Positions 12,001 through 27,000 of a stretch of 64,000 nt of DNA are shown one piece after another. The first letter of the stretch is position 1, and each line of letters opens with the position of its first letter. Location: the NCBI GenBank assembly GCA_037179515.1, contig JAXCGZ010007562.1, positions 157,501 through 221,500 of the forward strand, in the 5' to 3' direction. This stretch comes from Halocaridina rubra (Eukaryota > Arthropoda > Malacostraca > Decapoda > Atyidae). A program made the position numbers and the translations under genes. Under the pieces are notes generated by a model that ran no database searches, was not told the origin of the DNA, and worked only from the letters and a program-made list of their open reading frames with translations.

Positions 12001-15000
12001 CTATATTAAAGTTCAATAATACTGTATACTTTTTGTTTTATGTAGTGTTTATGTGTCTTTAGCCTAAGTACAGTACATTACTGCATATGTATGTACTGTA
12101 CAGTACTCTTTTTTTAACCTAAGCACAACTTGCAAGTAATTCTACTTACAAACAGACTTCTGGAACATAACTCGTTTGTAAGTTGGGGAGCGTCTGTATT
12201 AGATTGTTGGGTAATAAAAACATATATTCTCGGCTTGTATTATGTACTTATGATGATTGAAATTACGCTCATGCCACAACTAAGTATTTGCAAATATTGG
12301 GTTGATACTTTAAATGGCATGACCAAGTGCAATCAATAATATGTCCTGAGTCAAGTGAAGTTTTTTTACTCTTTGCATGAGTGGACATTGATAAGCAACG
12401 TATTAGCTAGAGATGGTTTGAGATGCTCATGATGCTAAGTCTATAAGAATATGTTCCAATGGATCATATTTTTGTGATAATGAAAAACCTAAGAAATATT
12501 ATTGATTTGTGGCCACAGCATATTGTAAATTAATATAATTTTTATTTTTTATACTTGAATGAAATTAGCAGATCTTTACAGTGCTTCAGTAAGTATTTAA
12601 AGATGTAATAAGATAAAACAGTAGCTTGTTACTGATAGTTATCCTTTTATGGTAAGATCATCTGTTTATACCAGGGGATCCTAGGTATACATTGTCCTCG
12701 AGTTACGATGTTTCATGGCTACAATGCATCTACCATAAATTATTTTGCTTCTTTTTTTATAATTTTTGGCCTGTATTATGTCTCCCAAGCGTAAAGCAGA
12801 TTTTTCTGATGGCAGTGCTTCGAAGAAAAGGAAAGCCATCACCATAGAAGTGAAATTAGAGATAGTAAAATGCATGCAGAAGGGAGAAGCTTTACTACTG
12901 CATTAGAATAGGTGCTTTTTAGTTGTGTTCCGATTTACACTGAAATTCGTGTTACATCACATTTCAGGAATGGACTTCTGATATAAGTCAAGGACCCTCT
13001 GTACTGTACTTTGGTCTTAGTATTATGTTTTCTGGAAAGTAATACAGTACGTTACTGTTTTATGCTAAAAAACTTACCTTAGAATACTAAAAGTCATTCT
13101 TGTTTGTGCAGAAGTTTGCTATATTTCTCATGCAGCAGCAAATAAAAGCTATGACCTTTCATTTACCATCCCATGATAAGCAGCCTGAGTATAAGAGAAA
13201 TTGTAAGGTGGAGGAAGAGCATTTGCACAATTAGATTTTGACATTAGAGTGAGAGAAAATGTTTCTTGGTAGATAAAGAAAAATTTCTTATCTCTTTATA
13301 GAGCTTACTGGATAGTCTTACTATCTTCATTCATAATATATTTAGTTTTTTGCACTTTACTAATGTAAAATCTTTTCACATTCACTGACAACAACAGATT
13401 TCCACTGAATGGTCCAGTCATTCAGTGCGACTTTTGTAAGAAATCATAGTAAGTAGGCATCATCATGGTCAAGTTGAGAATAATTTTTACACTCAAAGAT
13501 GCAGTGTGAAAACTACACGTGAAGATGGCATGAAAACTTTTTCGGTAGAACTACCCTGGGCTTGAAATTTTTCTATAGCAGTCATTACAAATGTTAAAAG
13601 AGAACGCTTATTACAGAAAGTAGTTTTGAGTGTGAAAATAGTTTGAAAGGATTTTTTTTAGTAAGATGAATGTATTTTTACAGATTGCATAGTTTTAGAA
13701 TATACTTTTTTTAATGTGCTTTTACTATAAATTTGTAAAAGTCAATCAGATGTTGCGTGTCATGATTATAATCATTGAGCTTACTTCTAATATTTAAAAA
13801 CTAGCAAATGATTTGCCTAAATTTTATATAATAACCTGTCCTAGAAAAATGCATTACACACATAATGTACTTTGTTTTAGGGTATTTGGGATGTGCATGT
13901 TGAACCTGGTCATATATTGGATAATATAATCATTCATTTTTATTAGGTTTAGACACTTAACTTGAACAGTATATTAAAAGTTTTTATTTTATCAATTAAT
14001 GTAAATGTTTTTCCTCGTGAAACTGAAATAATGGTTCTGACTGTCATTGCAGTAAAGCAGAGCATGATGCCATGATGAACAAGTTCAAAGACTACCAGAA
14101 GAGAGCCTCTATGTATTACGTATATCATACGATACAGCGATATATGGTAAAGTGATCTAAATTTTGTTGATGGCATTGTTGTAAAACCACAAATTTAGAT
14201 TAAAGTTCACTTGAATCAAATATACATTTTACTTAGCTCATTGGAAAGGGATATTGTATGATCTCATGCAATATAAGAGTAATTATTCTCGGTCATTTAG
14301 CAATTATAAGGTTGATTTTTTTTTCTTTATGATTGTGACACCAGGACGGGCCAAACAAAAATAATAAAATAAAACAGCCCTCATCGGGCCTGGGCACGAA
14401 GAATACATAAAGTAAAGAGAAACAGAGATTTAGAGTGTAATGACTTGTCAAATGTGAAGGGATAAAAGATGTGTAATGAATATACAAGAATATTCCGTGT
14501 TGATGTAGGCATAAAATAAGAACTGTAACTGAAGGAAGACTTAACAGCGAACTGTCCTGGACAGTCCTATATAAGTTTACAAATCCTTCAGCTGTAGTAT
14601 TGTACGTGATGCCTGATTTTAGAGATTCCTCTTTGGTACTCTTGAAAATCTTTGTTTCAAAGAAACAGAAATATTTTATGCAATCTAGAATAAGTCACAT
14701 TACATTTGACAAGTCAAATCACTCCCCATGTCTGTTTTATTTTTACCTCTTTTCCTTCAGTTTTGCTATATTTATGGAAGGTCCACATCTTATGGCCCCC
14801 AGTACCTGGCATAGATATGCGCTAAGAATCTCTGGGAATCATGTTGACCCCATCACTGGTGTGAGGGTAGACATGCATGGTAACCTTGCACCTCCTGATA
14901 GATTTGCTTCTTTCACTCTTCACATTTCTAACATTCGTGATCTGAGCTCTAATCTTTTGTCTGTGGAACAGCACTTGGGTACATCCCTCCTTAACATCCT

Positions 15001-18000
15001 CCTCCTCTCTGAAACCCAGCTGTCTAGCCATGCTTCCACTGACCCATTTCAAATCTCTCACTATAATCTGTATTCTCGTTTTTGTTCCAGAGATGGGGTA
15101 TGTGCCTATTGCAAGGCTCATGAACCTTGTATCTCCTGACTTTGATGTTTTCTGGTTGAAAATCTATCTCTACACTGCCACTATATACCTTTGCTTTTGC
15201 TACTGTTCACCAAACTCCTCTGACTTTTTGTCTTTCTTTGACTATCTGTCCTCTTGCCATGAGTCCTCGCTATCTTCTCACCCACATGCTGTAGTTCTCT
15301 ATATTGGAGATTTCAATGTACACCATAGTAAGTGGCTTAATTTTCCTCACACTGATGTGGGAGGAAGTGAGGCCCTTGCATTTTCTATTACTCACGATCG
15401 GGAGCAAATTATCAAACATCCTACGCGTATTCCCAATCGACACAAACATGCATTCAGTACTCCTAACCTCTTTCTTACTTCTAGTCCTTCAAACTAATCA
15501 TATTCTGTGCTTTCCCCTCCTGGTAAATCTGACCACTCTGTGATCTCAATCTCTTCTATTTTCGCTCCCACTCCATCAAATTCCTTCTACTCAGCGCAGC
15601 CTTTGTTACTCTGAACGTACCCAATGTGATGATTTGCCTAACTTTCTCTTCAACTTCCCGTGGGATGACTACTGCTTTCAAACCTACAGCCCTGACCAGG
15701 TAGCCCTAAAAGTTGCAGAAATCATTAGCTCAGGAAATGGATGCGTTTATCCCCTCCTATATGAAACATTCTCTCCACCGATCCATGGTTTGACCTTGCC
15801 TGCTCCATGGGTATTCTGGCCAGGAATTGGGCATACCAATTGTACTATGCTTCTCATTCTGATTTATTGTTCTCAACTTTTAATGCAGCTTGGAATAGTT
15901 GTACTGCCCTTATCTCTCCAAAAACTTCTGTAACTCAAGCTTTCCCCCTCTCATTCGTTCTCGTGGTTCTAAAGCTTACTCCCCCACTGACAAAGCTACT
16001 CTCTTTGGCTCTCATTTTTCTCCCAACTCTTCCATAAGCAATTCCAAAGCCCTTGTCCTTCATACTTTACCCCTCTGTAATCTTATGTCCTTCCTTATTC
16101 TTTCTTCATGCAAAGTCGATAAGGTTCTTTGCTCTCTAAAGACAAACAAGGCATCTGGTCCCGATGGTATCCCTGCAAGGTTCCTTAAGGAGCTTGCAGA
16201 TGAACTGCCTGCCGTGCTATGTTGTCTTGTTTGCCTCATCCTCTTAACCAGTATCTATCCTATTTCTTGGAAGCATGCTCTAGTGCTACCTGTTCCTAAG
16301 AAGGGTGACTGCTCTATTTCTTCAAACTACCGACCTATTGCCCTAACCTTTATTATCACTAAAGTATTCGAAACTTTGTTCAGTGCTCACTTCTTGAAAC
16401 GTCTTGAATCTAACTCAATTATCTCCGATCACTTATCTCAGATCCACTGGTGACCTCCTGTCCTATCTTACTCATGGATGGTCATCTTCTCTGAGGAACT
16501 ATGGGAAATCCTTTGTCTTTGCCCTTGCACAAGGCTCTGTTGACCAAACTCCCTACCTATGGCTTTACCCCTTCTCTCAGTTCTCTGCTTTTCAGTTTTC
16601 TCTCTGATCTTTTTATATCTGTGGTTGTTGATGGTGCAACATCTGGCCCATTCCCTGTTACGAGTCATGTTCCACAGAGCTCTGTTCTTTCACCTACTCT
16701 GTTCCTTCTCTTCATCAACGTTCTTCTGCAGTCCCCATCTTCCTCTCTTCATCATGCCTTTGCTGATGATTCTACCCTTTATTTTGCCCTGTTTTTCTTC
16801 ACAACATTCATCTGCTACTCCTAATCAGTCTCTTAGCACTTTTTTCTACTCTCAACTCCAATTAGCATAGGGTATCTGAATGAGGAACCCAAAATTTAGT
16901 TAAATTTAATGCCTCCCAGACAGTTTCTGGCTGTATCTTTATCTTCTCTTCCACCAAATAGCCCTATTGTCTTCGAAACTAACAAAACCCTCTTAATTCT
17001 ATTAGGAATCCAGATAGCCTCTAACTTGTTTTGGAGGAATCACATAATTAAAATTTCTAAATTTGGGGCTCTGTTTCATTTTTGTCATTATCTTTACAGT
17101 TACTTAAAATCTATAAAGGTCTTCTCTGTCCCTACTTAGAATACTGCTCCCACATTTGGGGTGCTTTTTCTTATACTTATCTTCTTGATAGGGTTGAATT
17201 CTAAGGCAGTCAGACTCATTAATGACCCCTTCCTTACTTCTAATTTAGATTCTCTTTCTTTTCTCCGTAAGCTATCATCCCTTTCTCTTTTCTATCGCTA
17301 CTACCATGTAGTAGGTTGGCCCATGGCACTAACTGCCCGTTGCAGTACTACAGCTGAAGGATCTTGTGGACTTAAATAAGACTGTCCTGGACAGTTCGAT
17401 GTTAAATTTTCCTTCAGTTACGGTTCTCTTTCTATGCCTACATCAACACCGAATATCTTGGATATTCGTTACACATGTCTTATCGCTTCACATCTGACAA
17501 GTCACAACACTTCCCATCTCTTTCTCTTTTTGTTTTCTTCGTGCCCAGGCTTGATGAGGGTAGATTTATTTATTTATTTATTTTGGGCCGTCCTGGTGTC
17601 ACAGGAAAAAAAAAAAAAAAATCCATCGCTGCTCTGATGAGTTGGCGAGTTGCATCCTTCCCCCACTGCCAGGCGGCCTTGTCTCACAAGTACTGTGTGG
17701 AGACTTGTATTTCGCGGATTGGTCGGTGCAGCGACTACTTCTCTCCCATCTACCTCCAGACTCTGGAACGCTCTTCCTCCTTCTGTCTTTTCTAATTCTT
17801 ATAACCTATCTTCCTTCAAAAAGCAGATCTATCATCATCTTGGGGCCTAATCCTGCCATATCTCTAGGTCCTCAGTACCTTGACTATTCTTTCAGCCTGT
17901 CCTTTTCCTTTTGTGTATCATTACCTCTTGTCTGCCTTATTCTTAACCTTTTTCTTTTCCTTCATCGTAATGTTTCCTTTATTGATGAGGGCAGATTCCT

Positions 18001-21000
18001 TTACTGTCTCAATGTCACACTCATAAAAATAATATGGTATAAAGATTATTTTATGTGTTCATAGTTGCTTTTAATTGGTCATTTCTTGAGTATACATATC
18101 CCTATAATTGTAGCATGTATTTTTTCTTTCAAGGATGAGCCATTTACATCATATATGCCAGAATCTTTATTCAACATCTCAAGATTTCTGATGCATGAGT
18201 TGATGGCTGCTCAACCAGATGGAATTTCCAAATTGTATCCTTTAATATGCTGTATTGTATTGTCCAATGCCTGTATTTTATTTGTTTTAACTTATCTTGT
18301 ATATAGTACAGTGCTTGAGAATTCTATTGCCTTAAAGAAAATGGATGCTTTGTTTTAGCATTATGTTTTGAATTTTGTTTCAATACTTAATTGCTGAAAA
18401 TAGAATAGTTATATTAGTGATGAGATTAAAATAAAATTCTGAGTAGGTTTGTTTTTTGATTTTTTATGTTTAGCAGTTTAGAGCCTAGTAATTTATGGGT
18501 ATACATACATACGCATGCCTCATTCCCCCTTGTAAGGGGGGTGGCCAAGTAAAGAAATCCGCATTCACCACGATCCATACACACCTCAACCACTCCTTTC
18601 AGCTCCATGGGGATAAAGGGTTGCCACATCTCCCCCCCTATCCACCCTTCTTGGGTCAGCCACAAGGTAGGTGGGCAAGGATATTCTACAATGAGGCCCA
18701 ACAGCCGCAGCTGGTTTACCCCCACCGCTTCATCTCATGGCAACTCTCCTCACACCCGTCCACCACAGTTTACTGAGCTAGCAGGTGCGAGAAATCCCTT
18801 TGTGTCGCGTCATATATGAACAGACTTCCTTCACTCATTCCTATCTCTTGCACGCAGTCTTCCTTGTTCCACTGACATTCCACGTGCATTCAGTGCTCTT
18901 TTCAATCCATCCATCCATCTCATTGTAGGTTTCCCTCTTGACCTAACTCTGCACTTCACACTCTCTTCCCTATTCGTTCATCACTCATCCTTTCCAATCT
19001 GTCCAAACCATCTCAACACACTGATCTAACCTCTCCGACAGCTTCATTCCAACACCCGTTCTCTGCCTAACACCTTCATTTCTTACTCTATCTATTCAAG
19101 ATACACCAATCATACCTCTCAAACACCTCATCTCCATCACATTGAACTTGTTCCTTTCATCCTCTCTTGGATTCCAAGTCTCTGCTCCATACAATGCTGT
19201 CGGTACAATCACATCTTCATATATCCTCCTCTTTGCATTCATTCCCAAATATCTATTTCTCATTACACTTTTCAACCCACCTAGACATTTACTTTCTTCT
19301 TTCACTCTATGATTTACCTCTGCATTCACTCGTCCACTCCTCAATACATGCGACCCCAGATACTCCAACTTTTTCAAGCAACTCCCCATTTATTCCTACA
19401 TTCAATCTGCCAACATTAACACTCCTCATGCATCTCATGACTTTACTTTTATCAATATTCACCCACAACTTCCTTCTTTCACACACACTACTAAACTCAG
19501 TCACCAAATGATTCAATTTATTTTCAGTATCAGCCACCAGTAAAGTATCATCCGCAAATAGCAACTGACTCAATTTCTGTAGCCTTTCATCCTCACCCAC
19601 TAGTTCCAAGCTCGGTTTAATACTTTTTCATTTACATCCCTTACCACTCCATCCTTATACACATTAAACAACCATGGCGACATTACATAACCTTGACGTA
19701 ACCCAACATTCGCCTCAAACCAAGCACTCATACCATTCCCAACTCACGCATTCTCTACTATTCATGTAAAAACTTCACCGCATTCCACAAACTTACTTTT
19801 CCATACAATCGCAACACCCTCCGCAATCTCTCTCTATGTACCCTGTCATATGCTTTCTCTAAATCCATAAAGGCCCAAAAAATGTCCCTACCTTACTCCA
19901 AGAACTTCTCACACATCTGTCTTACCGCAAACACCAGATCCACACATCCTCTTCCTCTCCTGAACCCACAGTGTTCTTCCCCAATCAATCTCTCAGTACC
20001 TTTCCTAATTCTCTCGATTAACACTCTTCCATATAATTTACCAACTACACTCAGCAAACTAATTCCCCTACAACTACTATACTCATACTTATCTCCCTTC
20101 CCTTTGTAAGGTGGAACTACACATGCACTACTCCAAACAACTTGGATCCTCCCTATCCTAAACATACATTCAACAACCTAACCATTCCATTCTACTAATG
20201 CCTCCCCACCTTTTTATTGGTAATATTCTATTAAGAATAACTATTTTTTGTTTTTGTTGTTGTTTTACCCTAAGCTGCCTGGCCAAAAGGCCCCGAGTCG
20301 CTAAGGAAGCCCACTGTTGATCCTGGGCTTTCCCACAAAAGTCTTAGGGAGTGTTTGTTTTGTTGATGGCATATGTAGCTGTATGCAGTGAAGTCTTCCA
20401 TAAGATGTTCCCTGGGTTGTTCTCAATCTCTGACTAGGAGAAGTATTTGAGAAGTCTATGAGTTATGACTGCCAGAGAGCCATCACTTTGTGTAGAAATA
20501 ATTATGTTATTGTATGTGATGCGTTGAGTGATGAAGTAATCTCCTAGGTGACCGAAGCTTTTCCCTTGTTTTTCTGCTCCATGAAGGGCGGGAGTTTTTT
20601 GTGGCAGTTTGGCCTCTTTTGCTGCTCTTATTTTGAGTTGCAGCTCTGGTGGGTGGGTCTGCACCGAAGATACTGCCACTACAGAACCTTTTTTTATTAG
20701 CTTAGGTGATTTCTTTGTGTGTTTAGTGTTGCTTCCATTTTCGTTAACAGTGTCACTTATTTCTCATCCATAAATCTTGGTAATGCTCATGACCGTATTT
20801 ACCATAATATTTAATGGTAGGAAAGAGATTAAGTTTTTTATCTTAACTTGTTCTTAGCTCAACCATGTATACTTTGGCAAAACAAGCCAGGAACTTGGAA
20901 GCATACAAATTGGCTCGTTATGTTCTTGACAAGCTGCAGACTCTGAGAATTCCTCCGAGATTTCAAGTAAGTTGTGCCTTGATATTTTTGTTTCTCGTGA

Positions 21001-24000
21001 TATGCACTGCTAACAATGTAGTCACAAGTTAGGCAAAAACTTATTGAGAGAGAAGGCTGGATTGTAGTGCAATGAGTTTCTAGGTTTCGAAGATAGTTGG
21101 AATTATGCTTTTTATCCATTTTATCTTCATGCTGCATTTAAAAGTTTTGATTGGTCATGTCTAAGTCCAGATTTTATGTGTACAGCAACTGCATATGGTT
21201 TTGTTTTGGAACATACTCTATGGCTAATCCTAAATTTCAGGAGGATGTTGAACTGGCTGCCCTCAAGATTCGTGCAAAGCCATTCCATGACAATGAAGAG
21301 CATCAGCCCCTTTGCTATCGTTGTTCCACTACTAATCCCCTTGTCAACAACAATGGGAATCAGTGTGTCAACTGTTGTCATCCATTTGTCTACTCATTTT
21401 TCTCATTTGGTAAGACTATAGAGTTAGTTTTGAGGGAGGTGAAGAGCAGTCTACTTTGACCTGTAATATATCCCATTCCAATTTTAAAAACGTCACTGCA
21501 CATTGTGTTCTGTATTATAGGGTCCTTCTTTTTCAGAAATACTGCCAGTGGTAGAGTTTGTTCTAGAGGAAGATATTACTGATGAAGAAGCAGTGCGACT
21601 AATACAGCAGTCAGGGTTAGGTGGTGGGACAGATCAGGAAGATATACCCAAAGTAGAGGATGAAAAGGAAGACAAAAGGTGGAAACAGACAGAGTCGGGA
21701 AATGCTCAGGCTCTTACTTTAGATGGCTCACCCAGTCCTTCTCCTGGAGATGATCCTTTTACAACTAATCTTTTGAGCTTTTACGTAAGTCTGAGGCTTG
21801 GCAGGTATGCAGTAAATAGTTACTGGGTGCTTATGGTGTTTTCTCCTACTGTTGGTGATTTTTCAATTGTGAAGTGGTACTTTAAGTAGTTAATGGAAAC
21901 TGTATGGCGAGTTTGTAAAATACTTGTATTAACAAGATCACTTATGAGGTTGATACAAGCAAAAACTCTTGCGGTTCGAATTTTTCAAACCTTTAATATA
22001 GCTCTATGGTGCAGGTTCATTTTCTCAGAATAGCATGTTATATTACTTCATTAAGTATCACTAGAAGAATTCATTGATGCTGGCCTTGCTAACTACAAAT
22101 CAGAGAAATTACTTTGGAATGAAACGAAGATTTTTACTTTTAGATGAGAAGTTGCGATGGTGTGAGTAATAAGCCCATAGAATACTTTAGTTTAGATTTT
22201 ATTTTAAATTTTGCCTTTTCCCATCAGGATCGGCAGGGTAACTACAACTGCAGGAAGAATGTTGTATTATAACAATAAAATTTTGCTATCATATCTAATT
22301 ATAAACATTCGCACTCACAAGTCGCCTATTCATGTTGTATATACTATGTAAAATCGAAATCTGTGAAAATAAAGGAAATATACTGTACTAAGCACTAATA
22401 ATAAGAAATATATTGTAAACTTGGAAAATATATTATATTACACATAATGTTGTTGTTGGCTTTCTCTCTGTGCTGTCAGATTTTATTGCACATATTGCTG
22501 TTGGCTTTCACTAAGTTGTCTAGTCAGAGAGCCCCAAGTCCCTAAGGAAGGCCATGAACAGTCCTGGGCTTTCCCACAGAGCTCTCAGGTAGTGTATGTT
22601 GTTTAATTGGCGTATGTGGTGTGTGCGTTTAGTCTTTCATAATGCATTTGATTGCATGAGTGTTTTTTTTATATTCTGGACAGGCATCATCAGCGAAGTC
22701 ATCTAGTCTCATCTGATAATTCAGAAGGACTGGATGGTACCTACATCGCAGTCTGGCCAGGTGAACTCTCTCCTCATGGGGAAGGGAGGATTCAGAGGGC
22801 TTGATGCTGGGAGGCTGTGCTGATGGCTGTGTGTTGTCATTGAGTGATTGCATGGAACAGAATTAATTGTGTATGGAGAGGATAATTTTGGGCTAGGTGT
22901 TGTTTTAATGTTTCTTTTTGTATGTGGATGTTCTGTCATGTAGTGTAGGGTTGCCATTGGTTTATGGAGTCTGCAGCAAGCATTTGTGTGCGATTGATAT
23001 CTTGGTGGTCTTCGACTTAAAGGACATTGGTTTCGTGGAGTAAGTGGTTGTGTCTTGCTCTCATGGGCCGTAAAAGAACCACAAGAGCCACTAAGGAGCT
23101 ACTAAGAGCCACAAACCATTCTGGGGAAACCAAGGAGATAAAAAGATATTACAGATGTATAAAAAGAGAAAAGAAGATACTTTTGTAGGCATTGTAGCTT
23201 TGAAGCCTATGTTTATTTTTAGGGTTTTGTTGTGTATAGTCAAAAGGTTATTGAGGTATGTTTTATAATGTTATGTGCCCCAGCAAGGCTTGCTTTTTCT
23301 ATCAGTGAGAATACATATTGTTTGTATATTGTGATAATTGTATATTTCTTATATCCAAATGTCGTATGGGCAAGTTAGTTTTTGATGTTTGTGACATATT
23401 TCTTAACTTGCATTGATGTATATTATACCTAGTACTTTAGGTATATTTGTGTGTGTTAAGGGGAAGTTGTTTATGGTGAAGTGTGGGATGTGATGATGGT
23501 TTTCTATCCAGTTTTTCAGGAAAGTAACTTGGGATTTGGTTTGGGCTAATTTAAGTCAGTTTGTGCTGAACTATGCATGTAGTGTGTTGAGGCACGGCTG
23601 GAGGAGGTCTGCACCTGTGTTTTGATGTGTACTTGTGAGTGTTGTGTCACTTTAGGATGAGTGTTGTGTGGGTTGATCATGTATGTGTTGGTTAAAGAGT
23701 GAATGATAAGACAGATCCGTTAGCTATTACCAGCACATGATATACAAGCACACATGCCTTTGAGGTAGTTGGCCATCCATCTTTTTGTGTCATTGAGCAT
23801 GTTTTTTTTTGAAAATTTTATATGTGATGTTGAGGGAAGTAGGCTTTACTTATGTCTAGTCACGAGAGAAGTGTCCTGTGAGATGGCCCAGAAGAAATGG
23901 AGCCATCAAGTATTCTTTGTGTCAGGTCTGTAAGATTGGTGTTTGTGGAGTGTAATGACCTGAAACTGCATTGTAACAGGGCAAAGTGAATGAGTGTGAT

Positions 24001-27000
24001 CTGTTTTAATATCAATCGTTTAACTTTGGAGGCAGTGCAAAGTATTGTAATGGAATGAAATGAAGAGGGTAATGTTGGGCTTTTGTTAGGTTAGATTGTG
24101 ATAGTCACACCAAGCTTCCATATGTTGTGTAGTGCATTGTGCATGTGGCCGTAGTTTATGTTAGCGAGTGCTTGTATGCCGTGTGGTACTAGGTGTTCAA
24201 GGTATATGTTGCTAATATTGTCAGGGGCAGAGGTGGATGAGTACTTGAGATTATTGATGATGTGCTTTATCTGATGGTTGGTGAAAGGTGTATAGTTTGG
24301 GACTGTTGGGAACTGTCTCTTACGTTTATGACACATCTGTTGTAATGGTGGAGGGAAGATTACTAACTGGAAAGAAATGATTGATCAGGGTAATTGTCTT
24401 TTATTTGTTTGAGGGTATGGGGTCTGTTGTTGTGATTGTTGTTGTGATTGCAGCACGTAGTTTTGTTGTGTTATTGTTGGAAAACTTAATGCTGTTTGAG
24501 AAGGTTGTTGAGATTTTTTGGTGTTTGTTTTATGGTCAAGTGGTTGCGAGCAATTATTCCAATTTAATGTTTGTTGATTTAATTTTTGTTGCTGATATGT
24601 GTGTTAAGTGCTTGAGTTTATTGTGTCCTGTCCTTTGTGCAAAATTTTTTGGAACAATTATGTGTATCGCATTGTCTGATGAGAACTTGAGTTTCTGGTG
24701 TGTGGGATTCTGTCTTTTTCTGTTACCATTACATTTTGAATTATTGTGCATCATTTAGTTTTTTTATGGAAATGCAGTTTATAGTTTCAAATTGTCGTTC
24801 TGTTTCATTAGTTGAGGCTTCCTAGTTGACTCTTTTGTAATCGATGTATGATTTTCTATGGACAGTTAGGGTGACTCTTGGTTTGGTGATGATGATGATA
24901 GGAAGGTGGTTAGAACTTAGGGTTTTAACCACTTTCCAAGATATCATGAGGGTGAGGTTCGGTGACCAGATGATGATTTATGGAGATGAACTGTAAGAAG
25001 TATAATTGGTTGATGTGATGCTTAGAGTATTGGTGGCATGTTGTTATTGTTGGCTGTAGTTGTCTTGTAGAGGAAGTTTGAGGAGGAATGTATGTATTTG
25101 TGATTAGGTCAGCTATGTTGCCATTGTATACTTTGATTGATTGTACTTCTGTTGTAGTGTCGTGGGGGGACGAGGGATTTTTTGTGTGTACTGGCGTCAT
25201 TCAAGTTAACGGATTTGTATACCATAGTGATGAGTCTGCATCTGCCGATTTTTTCTTGTTTACTGGTGATAAAGTTATGAATTGTGGGAATTGTATGTGT
25301 TCTGAGTAGTTTTCTTTCTTGTAAGATGGCAATACTATATTGCGTTGTTTGATGAAAGATGTGGTTCTTGTTTTTTGGTATTTATGCTCTCAGTGTTAAA
25401 TTGTAAAATGTTGATATTCATGTACTTTGTGTGTTAGATGCTGTTAAAGGGGTGTGTGGAAGGGGTGGTGATGGAGATGTAGGTGGGAGTTGGGCAGTAG
25501 GATAAGGTTGTAATTATGGTTGAGGTGAAGGTAGGGGTGTTTGGAATGTTGATGGTGTGGGAAGGATTGGGGAAGTGAGGTGCAAAAGGTGGAGGGAATG
25601 GGTTTGAAGGAGGATGTTGGGAGTGTTTTGAGCAGTTCCAAGTGTTTGTGTAGTGTTTTCTGTTAGAAAGTGTTGTACAGATGAAATGGGCCCATTTCCT
25701 TCATGAGTTGCAGAAAACTGAACCTTTGGTGTATTGGTTCAAAGTGGGTATGGTACATATTGAACATGTGTGTTTGTAGTTCATTTCTGGATTGTTCCTT
25801 ATATCTCTGGCTAGAAGGAGTCCTTGAGAAATGACTGCCAGAGAATTATTTGTCGTCGTTAAAAAAAAATCTGGTGGTGTATGTATAGACACTCCCCAAG
25901 TTACGAAAGAGTTAGTTCCAGAAGTCAGTTCATAAGTAGATTTGTTTGTAAGTTGTGGTTAGGTAAAAAAAAAGTACTGTACACTACATACATATGCACT
26001 AATGTACAGTACTTAGGCTAAAGGTGCTCAACTACTACATAAAACATGAAGTATATAGTATTAATGATATTTAATATGTTCATATGTGGATGTTTTGTAT
26101 CCACAAAATATTTGTTGGTTAAGCACCAGAGAGGACTGCAATTATTACACAAGGTTTCAGATATCCTTGAAGAGAGTAATAGAGAGATTCTTCTCCCAAA
26201 GAGATAATAGCTCTTCTTCAGAAATGTCTTCAACAATGAAGTACCTTTTGCCTTGGAATACCAGCTGAAGACACTTTTCCAGAGAAGTGTCTTCAATAAA
26301 GATTGTTTTTAACGTGGTGTGCCACACTGATGCTTCACCAACATATGAAATATCCAGAGATATCTTCACTACCATTTAATTTTTATCAAACCATGGAAAA
26401 GCACCAATGCATATCAATTACAGAACAATCTTTCCAGAAGACACTTTTCCGAACCTCTCTGGAGGTGAAACTTCCTGCTGTTCATCTTTGGGAGAAGAAT
26501 ATCTCTATCACTGATTTCAACAGGAATATCTGGAACAATGGGTCTTAGAATCTTTTGCAATAATTACAGTATGCAGTATTAATAAATTTTAATACAGTAA
26601 TTATATTGAAACAGTGCAATACAGTTCAGTAATACATATATAATACATGAGTAGAAATGGGTAGGTTTTTGTTCGTATCTGTGTATGTTCGTAACTTGAT
26701 TGTTCGTAAGTAGGGGAGCTTCTGTATTGTGTTTAGACATTAGTCAATTGCCTGGGTAACAAATATCTTTTCCAGGTTCTTGTGCCTCATGAGAGGCAGT
26801 GGTTGGTTGTGTCAGGTTGGTCTCCACTTGTTACTACTCTTCTGATCAGGAGCTCCTATGTGTAAGACCTTTGACTAAGGCTGCTCCACCATGTCATGAA
26901 CGTTCTGTATTGTGTTACCTTACTCTTCAAATAAAATAATATATATTTTCTTTAGCAAGGAGGAAGCGAGTTTCAGCCCGTGATGGTAAGCAGATCTGCT

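Noticed and set aside
21513..21536. Alternative acceptor TATTATAG for IFT122 exon f
   Set aside because: Using it adds 16 bases and breaks the frame. The acceptor ending at 21536 preserves phase and homology.
22700..25660. + strand Val/Leu/Cys-rich frames (for example 24381-24758) as a membrane protein
   Set aside because: They are antisense to a jockey-like LINE whose coding strand is the - strand.
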